In this document: piece by piece, positions 40,901 to 50,359 of the stretch | Position numbering within the stretch: the stretch's first letter is position 1 | How the letters are laid out: each line of letters starts with the position of its first letter | Assembly (NCBI GenBank): GCA_009760855.2 | Contig: WPIO01000169.1 | Span: 301,501 to 365,000, forward strand | Source: Cristatella mucedo | Taxonomy: Eukaryota; Bryozoa; Phylactolaemata; Cristatellidae | DNA length: 63,500 nt | Reading direction: 5' to 3' | Translations under genes and position numbers: made by a program | The notes under the pieces: generated by a model | What the model saw: only the letters and a program-made list of their open reading frames with translations | Database searches by the model: none | What the model was told of the DNA's origin: nothing

Positions 40901-43900
40901 GCTCTTCGCGAGTCTCAGGTTTCGCCGTGCGCCGAGGTTAAGGCCGATGAAAAAGTGGCGAAGAATCAAGTCGATCAGCCTTTGATCGAACGCAACGTCT
41001 TGTCACGATTGCTTGCTTGTTTAATTCTTGTCCCATCGTTTCTTCCTTTCATCTTTCTTCATGTCTTTCCGCTGATTTTCCGCTCGTCGGTTTCTTCGCG
41101 CTCATCTAGCCAATGCCTGGCAGGCGTCGATGTCGAGGTCGATGGCTCGATGGTCGATGGCAACTGCTCGCGGCCGCCAGGCACGAACGCTGCTACCAGA
41201 AAAGACGTCGGGCGCCGACGAGGCAGCTTTCGCGCGAGATAGCTTTCCCCATTTTATGCCCAAACCCACGTTTAGCGAGTTAGCCGCTGCCACCGCTTCG
41301 ACGACTCGCCGTCGACTCAATGTCAAGCCAATCGACCAATTGGCGTGCGGTTTTAGTCCTCGCAAAATGGCGCCAACAATCGCCGGAAGTTAGCCTACAT
41401 CAAGCAAGCTACCGAGGCTACCGAAGTGGCGTGGCAGTTCATGAGTTCTAAGGATGGCTGGAGCAAAGAGGACGCCGGGACCGGCTCGCAATCGGGCACT
41501 GTCTACAGTAAGGCGAGCAAAAAGTACGGCAAGATGTTTAAGCTGGAGGTGAGCCGTGCACTTACTATGCGATGTGCCGTCATACTGGTCATCGTCGTCG
41601 TCATCAGCGCAGCTCAGCTTCTCCGAAACTTTAATCCTTTTAGCTTCCTTTAAAGAGAAGTAGTGGCCGCAGACCGTGCTCCGCCTGCCAAGGAAGCGCC
41701 GATGAAAAAGGCGAACCGGTCTCTCGACAATTAATGTCTATCACCCGTTTTGAAAAAAAGTGCACCGAAAGAGCCGCCGCCCGGAAGCTGACTCGGAGAG
41801 CCCAGGACTTCCGCTTGTAGAGTCGAAAGCTACGTCCCGAGGGCTGCTTGCTTGGCCGGCGAAGTGACGTAACCCAATCTGCTCAATCATCTCTAGTCGC
41901 CCTCCGGAGAAACTGCCGCGAAGCCGCCCTGAAAGGCGGCCCTGAAAGGCCGCCTTGAAAGGCCGCTCGAAAAACGTCGCGATTTCCAAATTTGGAAAAG
42001 TCTCGAAACTTTCCTCAGAAGGCGAAAAGCCCGGTATAAATGTCCGAGCATAAGCGTGCACACAAATTTTAAGAGTATGCAATTAAGGACCACAGAGTTT
42101 TGCCGCGAAGCAGGCCTTTATAGATCTGTCTGTAAAGAATTTACCCCCACAGCAACTCTAAAAACACGATAAAATAAAATAAAATAATATTAAATTAAAT
42201 TAATAATAATAATAAATAATTAAATAATAGAAATAATTAAATAGTAATAAATAATTAATAAAATTAAATTAAATAAAGCCCCATTAAAGAAATCGGAAAA
42301 CTTCTGCTGAAACTCACCCTGAACGTGCACGCCGACTAGCGGTCAACACGCTAGTCAACCTTTCTAGCCTCACCTAAGCCAAAATCGAAGATTTCATTCG
42401 GAAAATAGCTTTAGAATCTGAGCGGCCGAAGTAGCGCGGTTGGGAAATATCTACAGCCTGATAGGCTGAAAGCTAGATAGCCCAGTAGAAGCAGCTAGAA
42501 ACCGCTGTCAGGCCTCCTAAGGGTGGGAAGTTAGGTGGTATAAAGGAAGGTAGGTGATAATGTTGTATAGCGACGACGATGCTCGAACGACTGTAACTTT
42601 GGTCGGGGCGGTAATAAATGATAGCAATCCATTTGTATAGCGCTCTCAGAGAACTTAATCTCTTTCTGGGCACATTACAGATGCTGTAAAGAAAGCACGA
42701 AAAAATGATTGTACGGCCTCTTTAGCATGACTCACTCGGATAGAGGGCCAGGTCAAGGTAGCTTTGGTGGTGTAGCACCCTCCCACTCCCCCGCCGTCCT
42801 CCCCCTAAGCCCCTGTTTCGCGACCCGCTAATCTTAGCAGATCGGAGTTATCGGAAGCTGAGCCAGCAGCCAGTCTCGAGATGGACAAAAAGGAAGATGC
42901 TTTTAGGCTCTCTCCCTTCCTTTTAACTCGTCCTAATGTGCCTCACTTTGCTTTCGACGAAGTTTAACCTCCGGCCTTGGGCGGTGAGAAGATTCAAATA
43001 TAATTCATTCCGTTGCAAAGTACGCCGGCGAAGGGTCCGAAAATGCTCCGAGCTTGGACAGCCCGTGGACTGCCCTGGCACTTGTTACCGCCATCAGCCA
43101 AACCTGCTTGCCATCAGCCAAACATTCGCGGGTGTAGGAGGGCGAACTGCCTGTAGGTATGGGCTGCCTACGCGTAATGGCAGCCCTCACGGCTGCTGCT
43201 GCGGTGGCAGCAGCAGTCTGCAGCGAGCAGTGACTGGTCTCACTGGCACGGTCAATTGCTACAGTCCGAAGGTGTTCAGTTGGAGGGGGGTGGGTCTCGA
43301 GCTGCGTCCGACGAGAGTCTGGCACGGTCGGTTCGGCTTGCTATTGTTGCAGGCCACTCTGGACGTTGATGCCGAGCTGGTGTACAACGACCTGATAGCG
43401 AACGGGCCGAGCATGACCAAGTGGAACCCGACGCTTCTCGTCGTCCAGGTCATCGAGACCCTGGACAACCGGACGGCCATTCTGTACAACGTGGCTGCTC
43501 CGGCGGCCGGAGGCCTCGTATCGAGCAGGTGAGCGCCCCAGCGAGCAACAGCCCCATCTATAGAGCGGTGTGAGAAGGCCCCGTGTGGCTTTGCCACACG
43601 CTTGCGTTAGGCGATACAAAAATCAAGCGGCCTGCTGCAGGACTCGAACCCGCGATCCTAGATCTTAAAGTGTGCAAGCACCCTACAATGTACCTCTGGC
43701 CTTAAACACCGCCAAGCCACAGTAAGCCCATTGCTGCCATGGCTCACAAAAAGCCGTGATGGCACACTCGGTAAGGCGGATGGTTTCCCGGCCTCGGTTC
43801 CAAGGTCGTGGGTTCGAATCATGCGGTGGGCGATCCTTTAATGCCACTGCAAGATGTGGTGATAGCCGTGAAAGCTCTTCTGTCGCCACACACAAGAGGC

Positions 43901-45820
43901 TTTTAAATCAGCTAGTATTTTTTTTTATACGGTAGCTAAAAGACTTCATTTCAAGAAACGAAGAGAAAGCGAGAAGCATAGATGCTGACTCAGGAGGGCA
44001 GTGGAGAAAGAGAGTAGCGTGGAAGTAGCGGCTCGGGGCTGCTGGAATATGTGCCAGAGTCGGCAGAAGAAGATCCTATGGCGTTTCGTTGGAATTGTAG
44101 TAGTGAATTTCACAGTCTAGGACATGCAGAGCAAAAGCTTCTGTCGCCAACGGTCTTTAAGTGGAGGAATGGAACAGCTAATTTATTGTCCATACTTGAC
44201 CTGAGGGCACGAAGAGGCTAAAACTGGTGCAGCAGTTCATCTAGGTACGGATCTAGGTACGGATAGAATCAGCGGGCTTCATGGTATTTGCTTGGGCGGT
44301 ACCGTGGAGGGAATTGGGGCTCAGAGTTAGAATTTCGCTTTGCATCCGTTGATCAACCGGGAAATATCACAGCTCCTCCAGCAAAGGAGACTCGTTGCAG
44401 AACCTCTTGAATTTTGTGGACTATCCTGACAGCCATATTCATCATCAGCTGCTGTGGCCTAGTGGCTTTTTTCGGCAGCACAGCAGAATCGCACGAATCC
44501 AGCGTAGACAGAATCAGGGATTTAGTGAAATTTATAGCCCACCGCAGTGGTTGACATTCCCTAATCCTAGAGAAATGAGAATACGCAAAGGCTTGCTGAG
44601 GAAGCGATCTTCTTAATGAAGCTTTCAAACTGAAAGCAGTTATCAAAGACTGCACCTTAATTCAGAGCAAGGATGATGGTCGCACTACAGCATCGCCAAT
44701 TAGGAGAGGAACGTCTTTAGGTCTAGCCGTAGGCTGGGATGTCATCTGAGTAAGAGTTCGTTTGTAACATCAAAGAGTGCTAAAGACACCCAACGCTTGT
44801 ACTCCTGCCGTAAAATCACGACTTAGTCTGAGCCGGAAGACTCTTGGCCGAGTGCCGTTTCGCGACAACGGAAACCGTCGCCGAGCCCTGACCTTGACTG
44901 AACCGGAGATTCGAGGCGTTCATCGAGCACCTGACAGCACGCGTGGATTGATAAAGCAATAGCCGGCTGAGGAAGCCGCTGTTGAAAGTCTGGCTCCGCC
45001 ATCGTACGCCGTGGCACGCAGCTGCCGACGATTCGGTGCCGTTGTAGGGACTTTGTCTTCTTGACGCGTCACTTGCAGCGAGACGGCTGGCGCAGCTCGT
45101 GCATTGTGTCCACCACCCACCCGGCCGTCCCGATATCGAGTAACTACGTGCGAGGCGAGCAGGCGCCCGGCTGCATGCGATTTCAGTCTGCCGGCCAAGG
45201 TCGAAGCCGCATAGAGTGGATGCTCAACACTAACCTCAAGGTGAGCACAAATCACGTCACCCTGACCGCGTGAAAAGTGTATCGGATAGGGATATTCCGC
45301 TGGCGCGAGTCCTTCCGGTTTGATTCCTACTAACCACATTTGCATGCTGACCCTGTGCATGTCACCCATAACCATATTATTCATTTCGTTTGTTTTTTCA
45401 AGCATGATTTTACTTACCATTCAATTGCATTTCACTTTACAGCAAATGTAAAGCGCCTAGAGAGAGATTAAGTTCTCTGAGGGCGCTTTATCAAGTGAAT
45501 TATTATTATTATTATTATTATTATTCCTCTGCCAGACCGGCTTCTTTCTTTCGCTGACAGCGAATCCTGCGCATTTTTCCCGAGCCTTTTCATGAGAGCT
45601 AGCACGAGCTTAGAGTTTGTCTTGCCTTGTTCTTAGTCGGTCGGTGTTTCGACATGTCTGCATACTTGAACGTCGCACTTGTTCGTAGGGTTGGCTGACT
45701 CAGTATATCGTCGACAGCGCCATGTCAGGGGCCATGATGAGCTATCTGGAGTACCTGAGGAAGCACTGCGCCGATCTGAAAGGGTCTGTGCTGACCAATC
45801 TCGCCAAGGACGGCTTTTGA
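29835..45820 (+). CDS. START2: StAR/STARD3-type START-domain protein with N-terminal hydrophobic anchor (six exons)
   Basis: Proposed exons: 29835-30000, 34277-34473, 41390-41548, 43353-43528, 45048-45240, 45689-45820; GT-AG; phases 1,0,0,2,0; 340 residues. Exon 1 codes for a hydrophobic segment at residues 6-25 (LATAAGLLVAAGVAWVVYG), probably a membrane anchor, then an acidic Ala-rich stretch. Exon 2 codes for a Gln-rich linker from CAG repeats. Exons 3-6 code for START: YIKQATEATEVAWQ...KDGWSKE, VYSKASKKYGKMFKLE, MTKWNPTLLVVQVIETL, AAGGLVSSRDFVFLTRHL, VRGEQAPGCMRFQS, IEWMLNTNLKGWLTQYIV and a C-terminal helix LEYLRKHCADLKG. This matches STARD1/STARD3, so sterol or lipid transfer at a membrane is inferred. 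Exon 3 is 159 bp, exactly as in START1. The 41390 acceptor lacks a good pyrimidine tract; a better-looking AG at 41393 breaks the frame. Introns hold LINEs, SINEs and a hAT element. Confidence 0.8.
30465..30585 (+). repeat. CT microsatellite
   Basis: (CT)n from 30465 to about 30532, then imperfect CT/TCC repeats. It lies in START2 intron 1. Confidence 0.95.
30833..31694 (-). repeat. Tandem duplication (about 430 bp x 2) of a LINE B/LINE C chimera
   Basis: Each unit begins with TAATGTAATGTATCTCCGTC (LINE B tail, antisense), runs through the LINE B 3' UTR, then switches at 'GTTGCGTAAGAAATCACATGG' to a different LINE 3' region (LINE C) ending 'ACGGTCTCCAAGT'. Unit 1 spans 30833-31262 and unit 2 spans 31263-31694. 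After unit 2 the sequence continues into LINE C coding DNA; after unit 1 it restarts with the LINE B tail. Confidence 0.88.
31540..32830 (-). mobile_element. LINE C (CR1/L2-like), antisense, degraded
   Basis: The minus strand 32011 to 31721 codes for 'TSSLDFCSSLLAQLPTRAIRR', 'VQNCAAWLVG' and 'KFKVLSLT'. Further right come equivalents of 'KFGPPQGS' at about 32500 and of motif A at about 32650-32700, all frame-broken. It is clearly related to, but distinct from, LINE A. Confidence 0.75.
33095..33187. repeat. CA microsatellite
   Basis: (CA)n with ATACACACGCG interruptions near 33140, in START2 intron 1. A short LINE A tail scrap follows at about 33285-33325. Confidence 0.96.
33330..34276. other. 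START2 intron 1, nothing recognised
   Basis: Single-copy-looking intron sequence without conserved frames, up to the CTACTTACAG acceptor at 34276. Confidence 0.4.
34369..34425 (+). repeat. CAG/CGG repeat coding for Gln in START2 exon 2
   Basis: Mixed CAG, CAA, GAG and CGG units code for a Gln-rich tract (QQQQEQQQQQRRQQQQ) in the START2 frame. Minus-strand and shifted frames give poly-Ala and poly-Cys artefacts. Confidence 0.85.
35395..35440. repeat. GATAT-type tandem repeat
   Basis: Imperfect TATGATATAA / TATGA units directly left of the hAT element. Confidence 0.85.
35479..35631 (-). mobile_element. SPIN-like hAT miniature transposon (153 bp) with 8-bp target duplication
   Basis: The right end is GGTTGAGAACCGCTG, the complement of the CAGCGGTTCTCAACC terminal repeat of SPIN-type hAT elements. 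Internal blocks also match the family: ACAGGGGTCGCCTAAGACCA, CATAATTTTATGGCTGG, GGTCACCACAACATGAGG, then GGGTCGCGGCATTAGGAAGG. The left end keeps TAGCGGTT and then jumps to ACGACCC, so about 30 bases of the left terminal region are missing relative to what I remember of SPIN. Flanks CCCCAGAC (35471-35478) and CCCTAGAC (35632-35639) agree at 7 of 8 bases, as expected for hAT. No transposase is encoded. The match is from memory of the family, not a search. Confidence 0.75.
36327..36470 (+). repeat. Minisatellite of CGTCGCCTGCT/CGTCGCCCG units
   Basis: Alternating 9-12 bp units make 21-33 bp higher-order repeats. A second tandem of CACTGGGAG/GGGGCGCTGGAGTGG units follows at 36515-36605. Both are in START2 intron 2, which is GC-rich from 35850 to 36800 with no gene recognised. 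Confidence 0.85.
37225..37390 (-). mobile_element. SINE2 copy, antisense
   Basis: The minus strand gives GGCATGGCACACTAGGTAAGG, B-box GTCGAGGGTTCGAATCC, GGGCGATCCTGTATTGCAGC, AAGCGGTGGTGATAGCC and the AAAAGAGGCTGTTAAAAAATCAGC end. An AT-rich tract at 37110-37215 flanks its tail. Confidence 0.85.
37894..37975. repeat. CA microsatellite beside a SINE1/LINE A tail scrap
   Basis: (CA)n from 37894 to about 37941, then CAAACACACG variants. 37825-37875 is an antisense 3'-tail scrap (AGCCCTAAGAGAAGCAAATCTCTACCCAGGC). Confidence 0.93.
38190..38530 (+). mobile_element. LINE A, sense, degraded YADD region
   Basis: The + strand reads GFYSYADDTQP and then 'IAACIAEIRTWMAANFPKLKED' (38330-38395) with frameshifts, matching the YADD-to-KLNDDK block of LINE A. 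An antisense LINE A tail at about 38535-38615 abuts it. Confidence 0.75.
38622..40262 (-). mobile_element. LINE B (CR1/L2-like), antisense, best-preserved copy
   Basis: The tail ATGTAATGTAATGTATC is at 38630. The minus strand 39896 to 39063 is a 277-codon open frame: 'GLADEALAWFKSYLSDRVESV', CGVPQGSVLGPLLF, the catalytic YADDTQLYLSF, FLKFNDEKTELLLIG, 'SRLDYCNSLLAGLPKKA', 'NMAARLVFKSQRFEHVSPLL'. The frame open 40262 to 40035 has ANYRPVSLLPFLSKILEKIV, and motif A (DLSAAFDTIDHEVLLERL) lies at about 39900-39960. A break near 40035 separates the two frames. The endonuclease is absent, so the copy is 5'-truncated. Confidence 0.92.
40263..41389. other. START2 intron 2 remainder
   Basis: No gene recognised. 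There is a GT microsatellite at about 40793-40830 and a CT-rich stretch at 41020-41105. Confidence 0.4.
41549..42605. other. START2 intron 3, AT-rich and palindromic stretches
   Basis: 41925-41970 contains three CTGAAAGGCGGC/GCCGCCTTGAAAGG units in alternating orientation. 42160-42290 is an AT-rich TAAATAAT-type stretch. No gene recognised. Confidence 0.5.
42612..42710 (-). repeat. LINE A/SINE1 3' tail, antisense
   Basis: The sequence ATTTGTATAGCGCTCTCAGAGAACTTAATCTCTTTCTGGGCAC is the complement of the shared 3' hairpin. It is followed by the LINE A 3' UTR scrap 'GCTGTAAAGAAAGCACG'. Confidence 0.75.
43600..43700 (-). repeat. tRNA-like SINE fragment, antisense
   Basis: The minus strand has GATCGCGGGTTCGAGTCCTGC (B box) and a distant A-box-like GGTACATTGTAGGG. 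It is about 25 bp shorter than SINE2 and could be a third SINE family or a decayed copy. Confidence 0.4.
43753..43927 (+). mobile_element. SINE2 copy abutting LINE B
   Basis: AAGCCGTGATGGCACACTCGGTAAGGCGG starts it; B-box AGGTCGTGGGTTCGAATC, CCACTGCAAGATGTGGTGATAGCC and a TTTTAAATCAGC tail follow. LINE B sequence begins directly after the T-rich tail. Confidence 0.85.
43928..44765 (-). mobile_element. LINE B, antisense, degraded
   Basis: It aligns with 38740-39500 of the better copy: 'GTAGCTAAAAGACTTCATTTCA', 'CTTCTGTCGCCAACGGTCTTTAA', 'TGAGGGCACGAAGAGGCTAAAACTGGTGCAGCAG'. All frames are broken. A short local duplication (ATCTAGGTACGG) occurs at about 44240-44263. Confidence 0.8.
45328..45525 (+). 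repeat. LINE A 3' UTR and tail, sense
   Basis: It runs from ACTAACCACATTTGCATGCTGACCC to TTTACAGCAAATGTAAAGCGCC, the hairpin AGAGATTAAGTTCTCT, then TTATCAAGTGAATTATTATT repeats. It sits in the last START2 intron, 88 bases after exon 5. Confidence 0.9.
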
Positions 45821-46570
45821 GAGAATGACTTTTTTTCTACGATACAGTGCTGCCGGCACGCTGATGCCGAAGCCCGCATCCGCTCAAGGTCCCGCGAAAA
45901 TAATCAAACTCTCTCGGAGGCGACGACAACAGCAGCGGCTACTGTCAGCAGCGGATCGAGCATCGGCAGCAGCGCAAAATGAGTAGAGCCGATGTACGAC
46001 AAGCCGTACGTCGGCAGCAGCGCACCCGATGTGCGGCTTGTCGTCCCCCCACTGTCCACGGCGAAAGCGCGAAGCCGTCCAGCGAAAGTGCCGTGCAAGC
46101 AGCGATGCAAGCATCCCTGTGAAACGCCCATAAACTAGAAGGCGCGCTCGCTGGCAACCCGAGTGCATCTTGCACCGCTCAGATTGCTGACTGCGCTGAC
46201 TGCGCCCGAGCTATGCAGCGACGAGCTGACAGCGTGCGCTTGAGCTCCGAAAGGAATCGCTGGTTTTTCTGAGGCTTCCGACGTACGGCTCTGAACTTAG
46301 GGCCACCGCCGAACCGGTGTCTCAGTCCAATGTTTAATTTTCGCCGTGACTACCTCTTTCAGCAGTTTGGCCAAACAAATGAGCGCAGCTTTCGCATCGA
46401 TTAGAAATGTTCAGCCTGCACATCGTTGTTAACAATTCCGTACCTGTTTAGGATCCTCCTTACATCTGACTTCGTATTTTCCCACCATTTTCCGCCATTT
46501 TCCCCGCTGTGTTGAGCTATGCTAGGCTGAGCATGTAATGACGGTAGAAAATGTCCAAGTAATCGCCAGT
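45821..46570. other. Region downstream of START2
   Basis: No gene recognised. CGGCAGCAGCGC units repeat at 45963 and 46011, and the arms ACGACAAGCCG/CGGCTTGTCGT (about 45998 and 46033) can form a hairpin. No clear AATAAA was seen close to the START2 stop. Confidence 0.4.
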
Positions 46571-46679
46571 ATACTCATTTCGATCCATTTAGCGAATGCT
46601 CTTGAGCTAAAACGGCTCTAAAAACATTTTTTAGCGTAGGGTGGGTATAGGGGCGGCCGGGGTCGTTGACCGCACTCTG

Positions 46680-47190
46680 GGGGGAGGGGCATTTGCCACC
46701 CCCACTCAACCTGAAAGGTACCTTAAAGTGACTCAGATGCATACCGATGCTGAGAAGGGAATACAAACCGCCGAGATTGTGTTCGGCGATGCCGTCGGTC
46801 AGAGGTAGATAATATAGATACTATAGATAGATAGAATATAGATAGTGAAAACAATAGGGCTTCAGATCGAACCCTGAATTGTACCACAATTTAAGGGCTC
46901 CCCCCCCCCCGACGACCGACAGCCATTTGCATCGCTAGGCTACGACCTCTCACAACGGAGTAAGACATAACTCAGTCCTTTCCTGTGCTAGCGATGCCCA
47001 TCGATAGATGTGTTGGAAGGCACTGCAAAAATGTCAGGTGGTGGGTCAAATGCAGCCGAGAGATCTTGGAGAATTAGCAGGAGAGGCCTTACTCTGATGA
47101 TCAGTTACTCAAGATAATGTACACGTGCATTGATGAAGGAAACTACCGATTCATCTCCAAGCGCCGCTAAAAGCTATCGTTGAATAGACC
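46680..47190 (-). mobile_element. Degraded LINE (family unclear), antisense
   Basis: Order and wording follow LINE A read antisense: a 'GATTGTGTTCGGCGATGCCGTCGGTCAGAGG' block, then an 'AATTGTACCACAATTTAAGGG' (GVPQ-like) block, then 'AAATGCAGCCGAGAGATCTTGGAG' (motif A). It is too diverged to assign. A G/C10 run lies at about 46900. Confidence 0.5.
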
Positions 47191-47336
47191 GATCCTGCAG
47201 CATTGGCACAGACGTGTAGGCTCACTGGCTACAATTACGTTACGCCCTGGGCTCAGCAGAGGAGGCGTAACCTGCAGCGTACCGAGCGGCTTAGTCCACT
47301 GCCGAATCCGACTGGGTTCGCGTGCAATAAGAGGCT

Positions 47337-47415
47337 GCCGCGAGAAAGTGCGTTTCTGGCGCCAACTTACTTACCGTTACTACGGGGTCGCAAGTTCGTG
47401 GCGTGAATTGGAATG
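47337..47415 (-). repeat. Fragment of the solo-LTR family, antisense
   Basis: TTTCTGGCGCCAACTTACTTACCGTTACT...GGGGTCGC..G..GGCGTGAATTGG is the complement of bases at about 56125-56200 in the LTR at 54973-56309, with mismatches. It shows that the LTR family is multicopy. Confidence 0.7.
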
Positions 47416-47474
47416 AGATACTCGCACGCACGCGTGCACACACTGACACACGACTAGGGAACTTTACTGAATTT

Positions 47475-47590
47475 TATGAGAATAATAATAACGCACTTGA
47501 TAAGGCGCCCTCAGAGAACTCAACAATCTCCTTCTAGGCGCTTTACATTTGCTGCAAAGGAAACACGCAAAGGAACTTTATTGCAAAGGA
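47475..47590 (-). repeat. LINE A 3' tail, antisense
   Basis: AATAATAATAACGCACTTGATAAGGCGCCCTCAGAGAACT...CTAGGCGCTTTACATTTGC: the complement of the LINE A tail hairpin. Confidence 0.85.
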
Positions 47591-48164
47591 ACTTCATTCG
47601 CAAGCGTACACTATGTCGCTGGGCGTCTAGTTCAGTTTTGTCCGCACGCTCCTCCTCGCAGGCTTTCAACGAAACGAGCGCTCTTGCGTGGGAAATAGGT
47701 CCCCTCATTTAGGCTACCTACGTCTGCAGTGGGGAACGATTCAAATAGATGGAGTGCCCGAACAACCGGAACCTAAACCCCGACCGGAGAACCAGGATTC
47801 CGCCTCCGACTTCGCCAAGTTAAGAACACCTCCACATTCACAAAGGCAGGAGTACCTCGGACCGTAACTCCTGACCTCGGACCGTAACCCCTGACTGGAG
47901 AACTAGGGCTTCGCTTCCATCGTAAAGGCAGGAAAACCTCCACCTTCGCAAAGGTAGGATTTCTGGGGGTGGGGGGTGGGCGTTTCACCTACGAGGAACT
48001 ACCTCCTCTACAATGCACCGGACTACTTATACCAAATCCCTACGGGACCACGTGTGTTCGCGTACACAAAAAACGTGAGCCACGGGGTCTAGACGACCGT
48101 ATTTGGTCGCGTCCACCGAATTCCCCTGGCGCCGACACGCTCTGTTCCGTCAAGCATGATACCA

Positions 48165-48265
48165 CTCACCATACAATCGCCTTTCCTTTGCAGCGAATGT
48201 AAAGCGCCTAGAAAGAGATCGAGCTCTCTGAGGGCGCTTTATCAAGTACTATTATTATTATCGCC
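48165..48265 (+). repeat. LINE A 3' tail, sense
   Basis: CCTTTGCAGCGAATGTAAAGCGCCTAGAAAGAGATCGAGCTCTCTGAGGGCGC then ATT repeats. The loop reads TCGAGC instead of TTAAGT, keeping the stem paired. Confidence 0.88.
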
Positions 48266-48269
48266 AGCG

Positions 48270-49900
48270 GACAACCCACTCTCCTCCCTCGCTTTCAGAA
48301 AAAATAAGTCCGGCAGCTACCGGTGACGGTGTCGAAATGGAGCCGAAGACGATGAAGGAGCCCTGAGCGAGCGTCGCCATACTCTTAAATAGCTAGCCTT
48401 AAATATCTAGGTAATAGGTTTGACAGGCCGGCCGACGTCAATCAGCCTGCCGATCCTCACAATACCACAACAACGCGCTGCGTCCTCTTGCTCGCAGCTC
48501 CAAAACGCAGGTGCCTTTCAGCCACCGCTCTCGTTCTCACGGCAACCCTCTATCATGACCTCTGCGTCCTAGAGGACGCAGAGGTCATGATAGAGGTCAT
48601 GCTTTTCGTCCACCTTTCTCATGCTCACAGAAACTCGTTCAGTAACTCTCGGATGGCTGGCCGCGACAGCGACCTTAGGCGAGCGTTGCCCCATACTTAA
48701 ATCACTAGCCGGGACTGTAGGGTTGACGGGAGGCTAGCCGATACCGATCGCCTCATGATCCGATTACGACTTGGCTGCGTCCGCTTGCTCGATGCCCGAT
48801 GGACTAAGGCGTTTCCTGCTGACCTTGAAATGTGTGACCTTACCCGTGCCTTAAAATTGAGCCGAGGCTGGAGCTGTAAATCGGCCACGTCGAACGCCCG
48901 TAGATGTTCGTGCTCTACTCCGCCACTCCAAACGACATTACTAGCTACATTGGAGCTCAAAGAATTCAGTCACTCACTCACTGGCCTGATGATAAACGAG
49001 GCCACTTCGTGTTGCTTTAAAATGTGGGTTAACTCGAGTAAGTGGCTTCGCTGCATGCTTCCATCCTTCCGGCCCAAGCTCCACTCCCAGAGGCGACCCA
49101 AGCGTTGCATAGGCAGGGCTTTCCAGTTGCTTCGCAGAAACGTTATATCGCTAGGTAGGCCGTGGCAGCAGAGGAATGAAATGCCGATTAGCCTCGGCTT
49201 GACCGTTGCACATTGGCACGACAGCTCGACTCTTGTTAGAGCGACGCAGGGCCACGTGACTCAGGCTGCTGCTGAATGCCAATCCCTTTTCCAGCTCCAT
49301 TCGAGCTATTTTATGGGCAGCCTGTAAGAAACCGCCGGACGTGCCGAAGCTTAATGCCCCAGTCGAATCGAGGGCCGGGCAACCGACGAACCGTGCGAGC
49401 ACTCGCTTTACCAGTTCGAAGTGCAGTACGTAAGTGCATTGCTGCTGCAATGCACTTGCGTGCATCAGCAGGCGCCTCGAACTCCTGCAGTCGATCCGTC
49501 AGGCCGGCCATGCACAAGTCTTCGGGATTTTTTTTTAAACGGGAGTTTCCCTTCAAGCAGCGCACGAACGCCGCGCTGCCCCCATTCATTCATCGCAGCG
49601 ACCCGGCATCAGAGCCACAGCACTATACAAGGCGCATTCGATTACGGATGGCCCGAAGGCCGACTTTCTGCGGCTGTAGCGGGAGCTCACACTTGCAGAA
49701 GCGTCACTAGCTCGCCTTACCTGCGGCGTAAAGCTTCGTGCTCGAGCTGCTTGGGCACCGCTCAAACTAGCCGAACTGTGGCCCTGAACCTTGATCGTTT
49801 GACATACACTACCGTAGCGAATCGTCCAAGGGCATGTGCATTTTCGAGCTTTGCCAGTTCGCGAGGATAAACTTGTGCCCACGAATTCGAAGGATGAGAA
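48270..49900. other. Unassigned repeat-like region
   Basis: Two related blocks (about 48362-48500 and 48670-48800) share GAGCGAGCGTCGCC..ACTCTTAAATA, CCGATCCTCA/CCGATCGCCT and GCTGCGTCC.CTTGCTCG segments. The first also resembles the complement of the solo LTR promoter (TATTTAAGAGTCGAGCGACG). Open frames on both strands at 48697-49882 were not recognised; they may be decayed retroelement internal sequence. Confidence 0.35.
48547..48596. repeat. 50-bp palindrome (24-bp perfect arms, 2-bp centre)
   Basis: Arms 48547-48570 and 48573-48596 are exact complements around AG. This can extrude as a cruciform or fold as a hairpin in RNA. Confidence 0.95.
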
Positions 49901-50070
49901 AGGTTAGCTGATTTAGCAGCCTCATTTGTATAGCGGCGGAGTAGCCTTAGCCGATATCACCACCACTTGCAGTGGACAATACAGGATCGCCCATTGCAGG
50001 ACTCGAACCAACGACCTTGGTCGCCAAGAGCAAGTACCTTACCTCCCGAGCTACCGACCCAGGGGCGAAA
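49900..50070 (-). mobile_element. SINE2 copy, antisense
   Basis: The minus strand has GGTCGGTAGCTCGGGAGGTAAGG, CCAAGGTCGTTGGTTCGAGTCC, GCAATGGGCGATCCTGTATTG, AAGTGGTGGTGATATCGGCTAAGG and GAGGCTGCTAAATCAGC. It is nearly complete. Confidence 0.85.
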
Positions 50071-50359
50071 CTTCTTTCTACCCAGCAATGAGCTGGGGAA
50101 CTTGTGTGCTTGAGGCAGGAGACATACGCGGCTCGCACGTGTTCGTGCATGCACACACAAACGTGCAGGTATACATTCCAATCCAAAGTTACAAGCACAG
50201 CGAACTGGTATCGAAATGTATGAGCCAGCGACATTAAACTAATCAGAACCAACGTAAGATAACAACGTGCATCTCAATCGCACAGCTGGCGGTGTTAATA
50301 GAAAACAAAATACTTTAACTGACCAGCACATCCCAGCCACATGGCTTTCCTTCATAGCT

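Noticed and set aside
41394-41548. START2 exon 3 starting at 41394 after TTAG
   Set aside because: This acceptor would put exon 3 out of frame with the phase-0 exon 2 donor; 41390 keeps the frame and gives the same 159-bp length as in START1, although its pyrimidine tract is weak.
48755-49327. 190-codon + strand open frame
   Set aside because: No recognised motif, no splice context; may be decayed repeat. Not called a gene.
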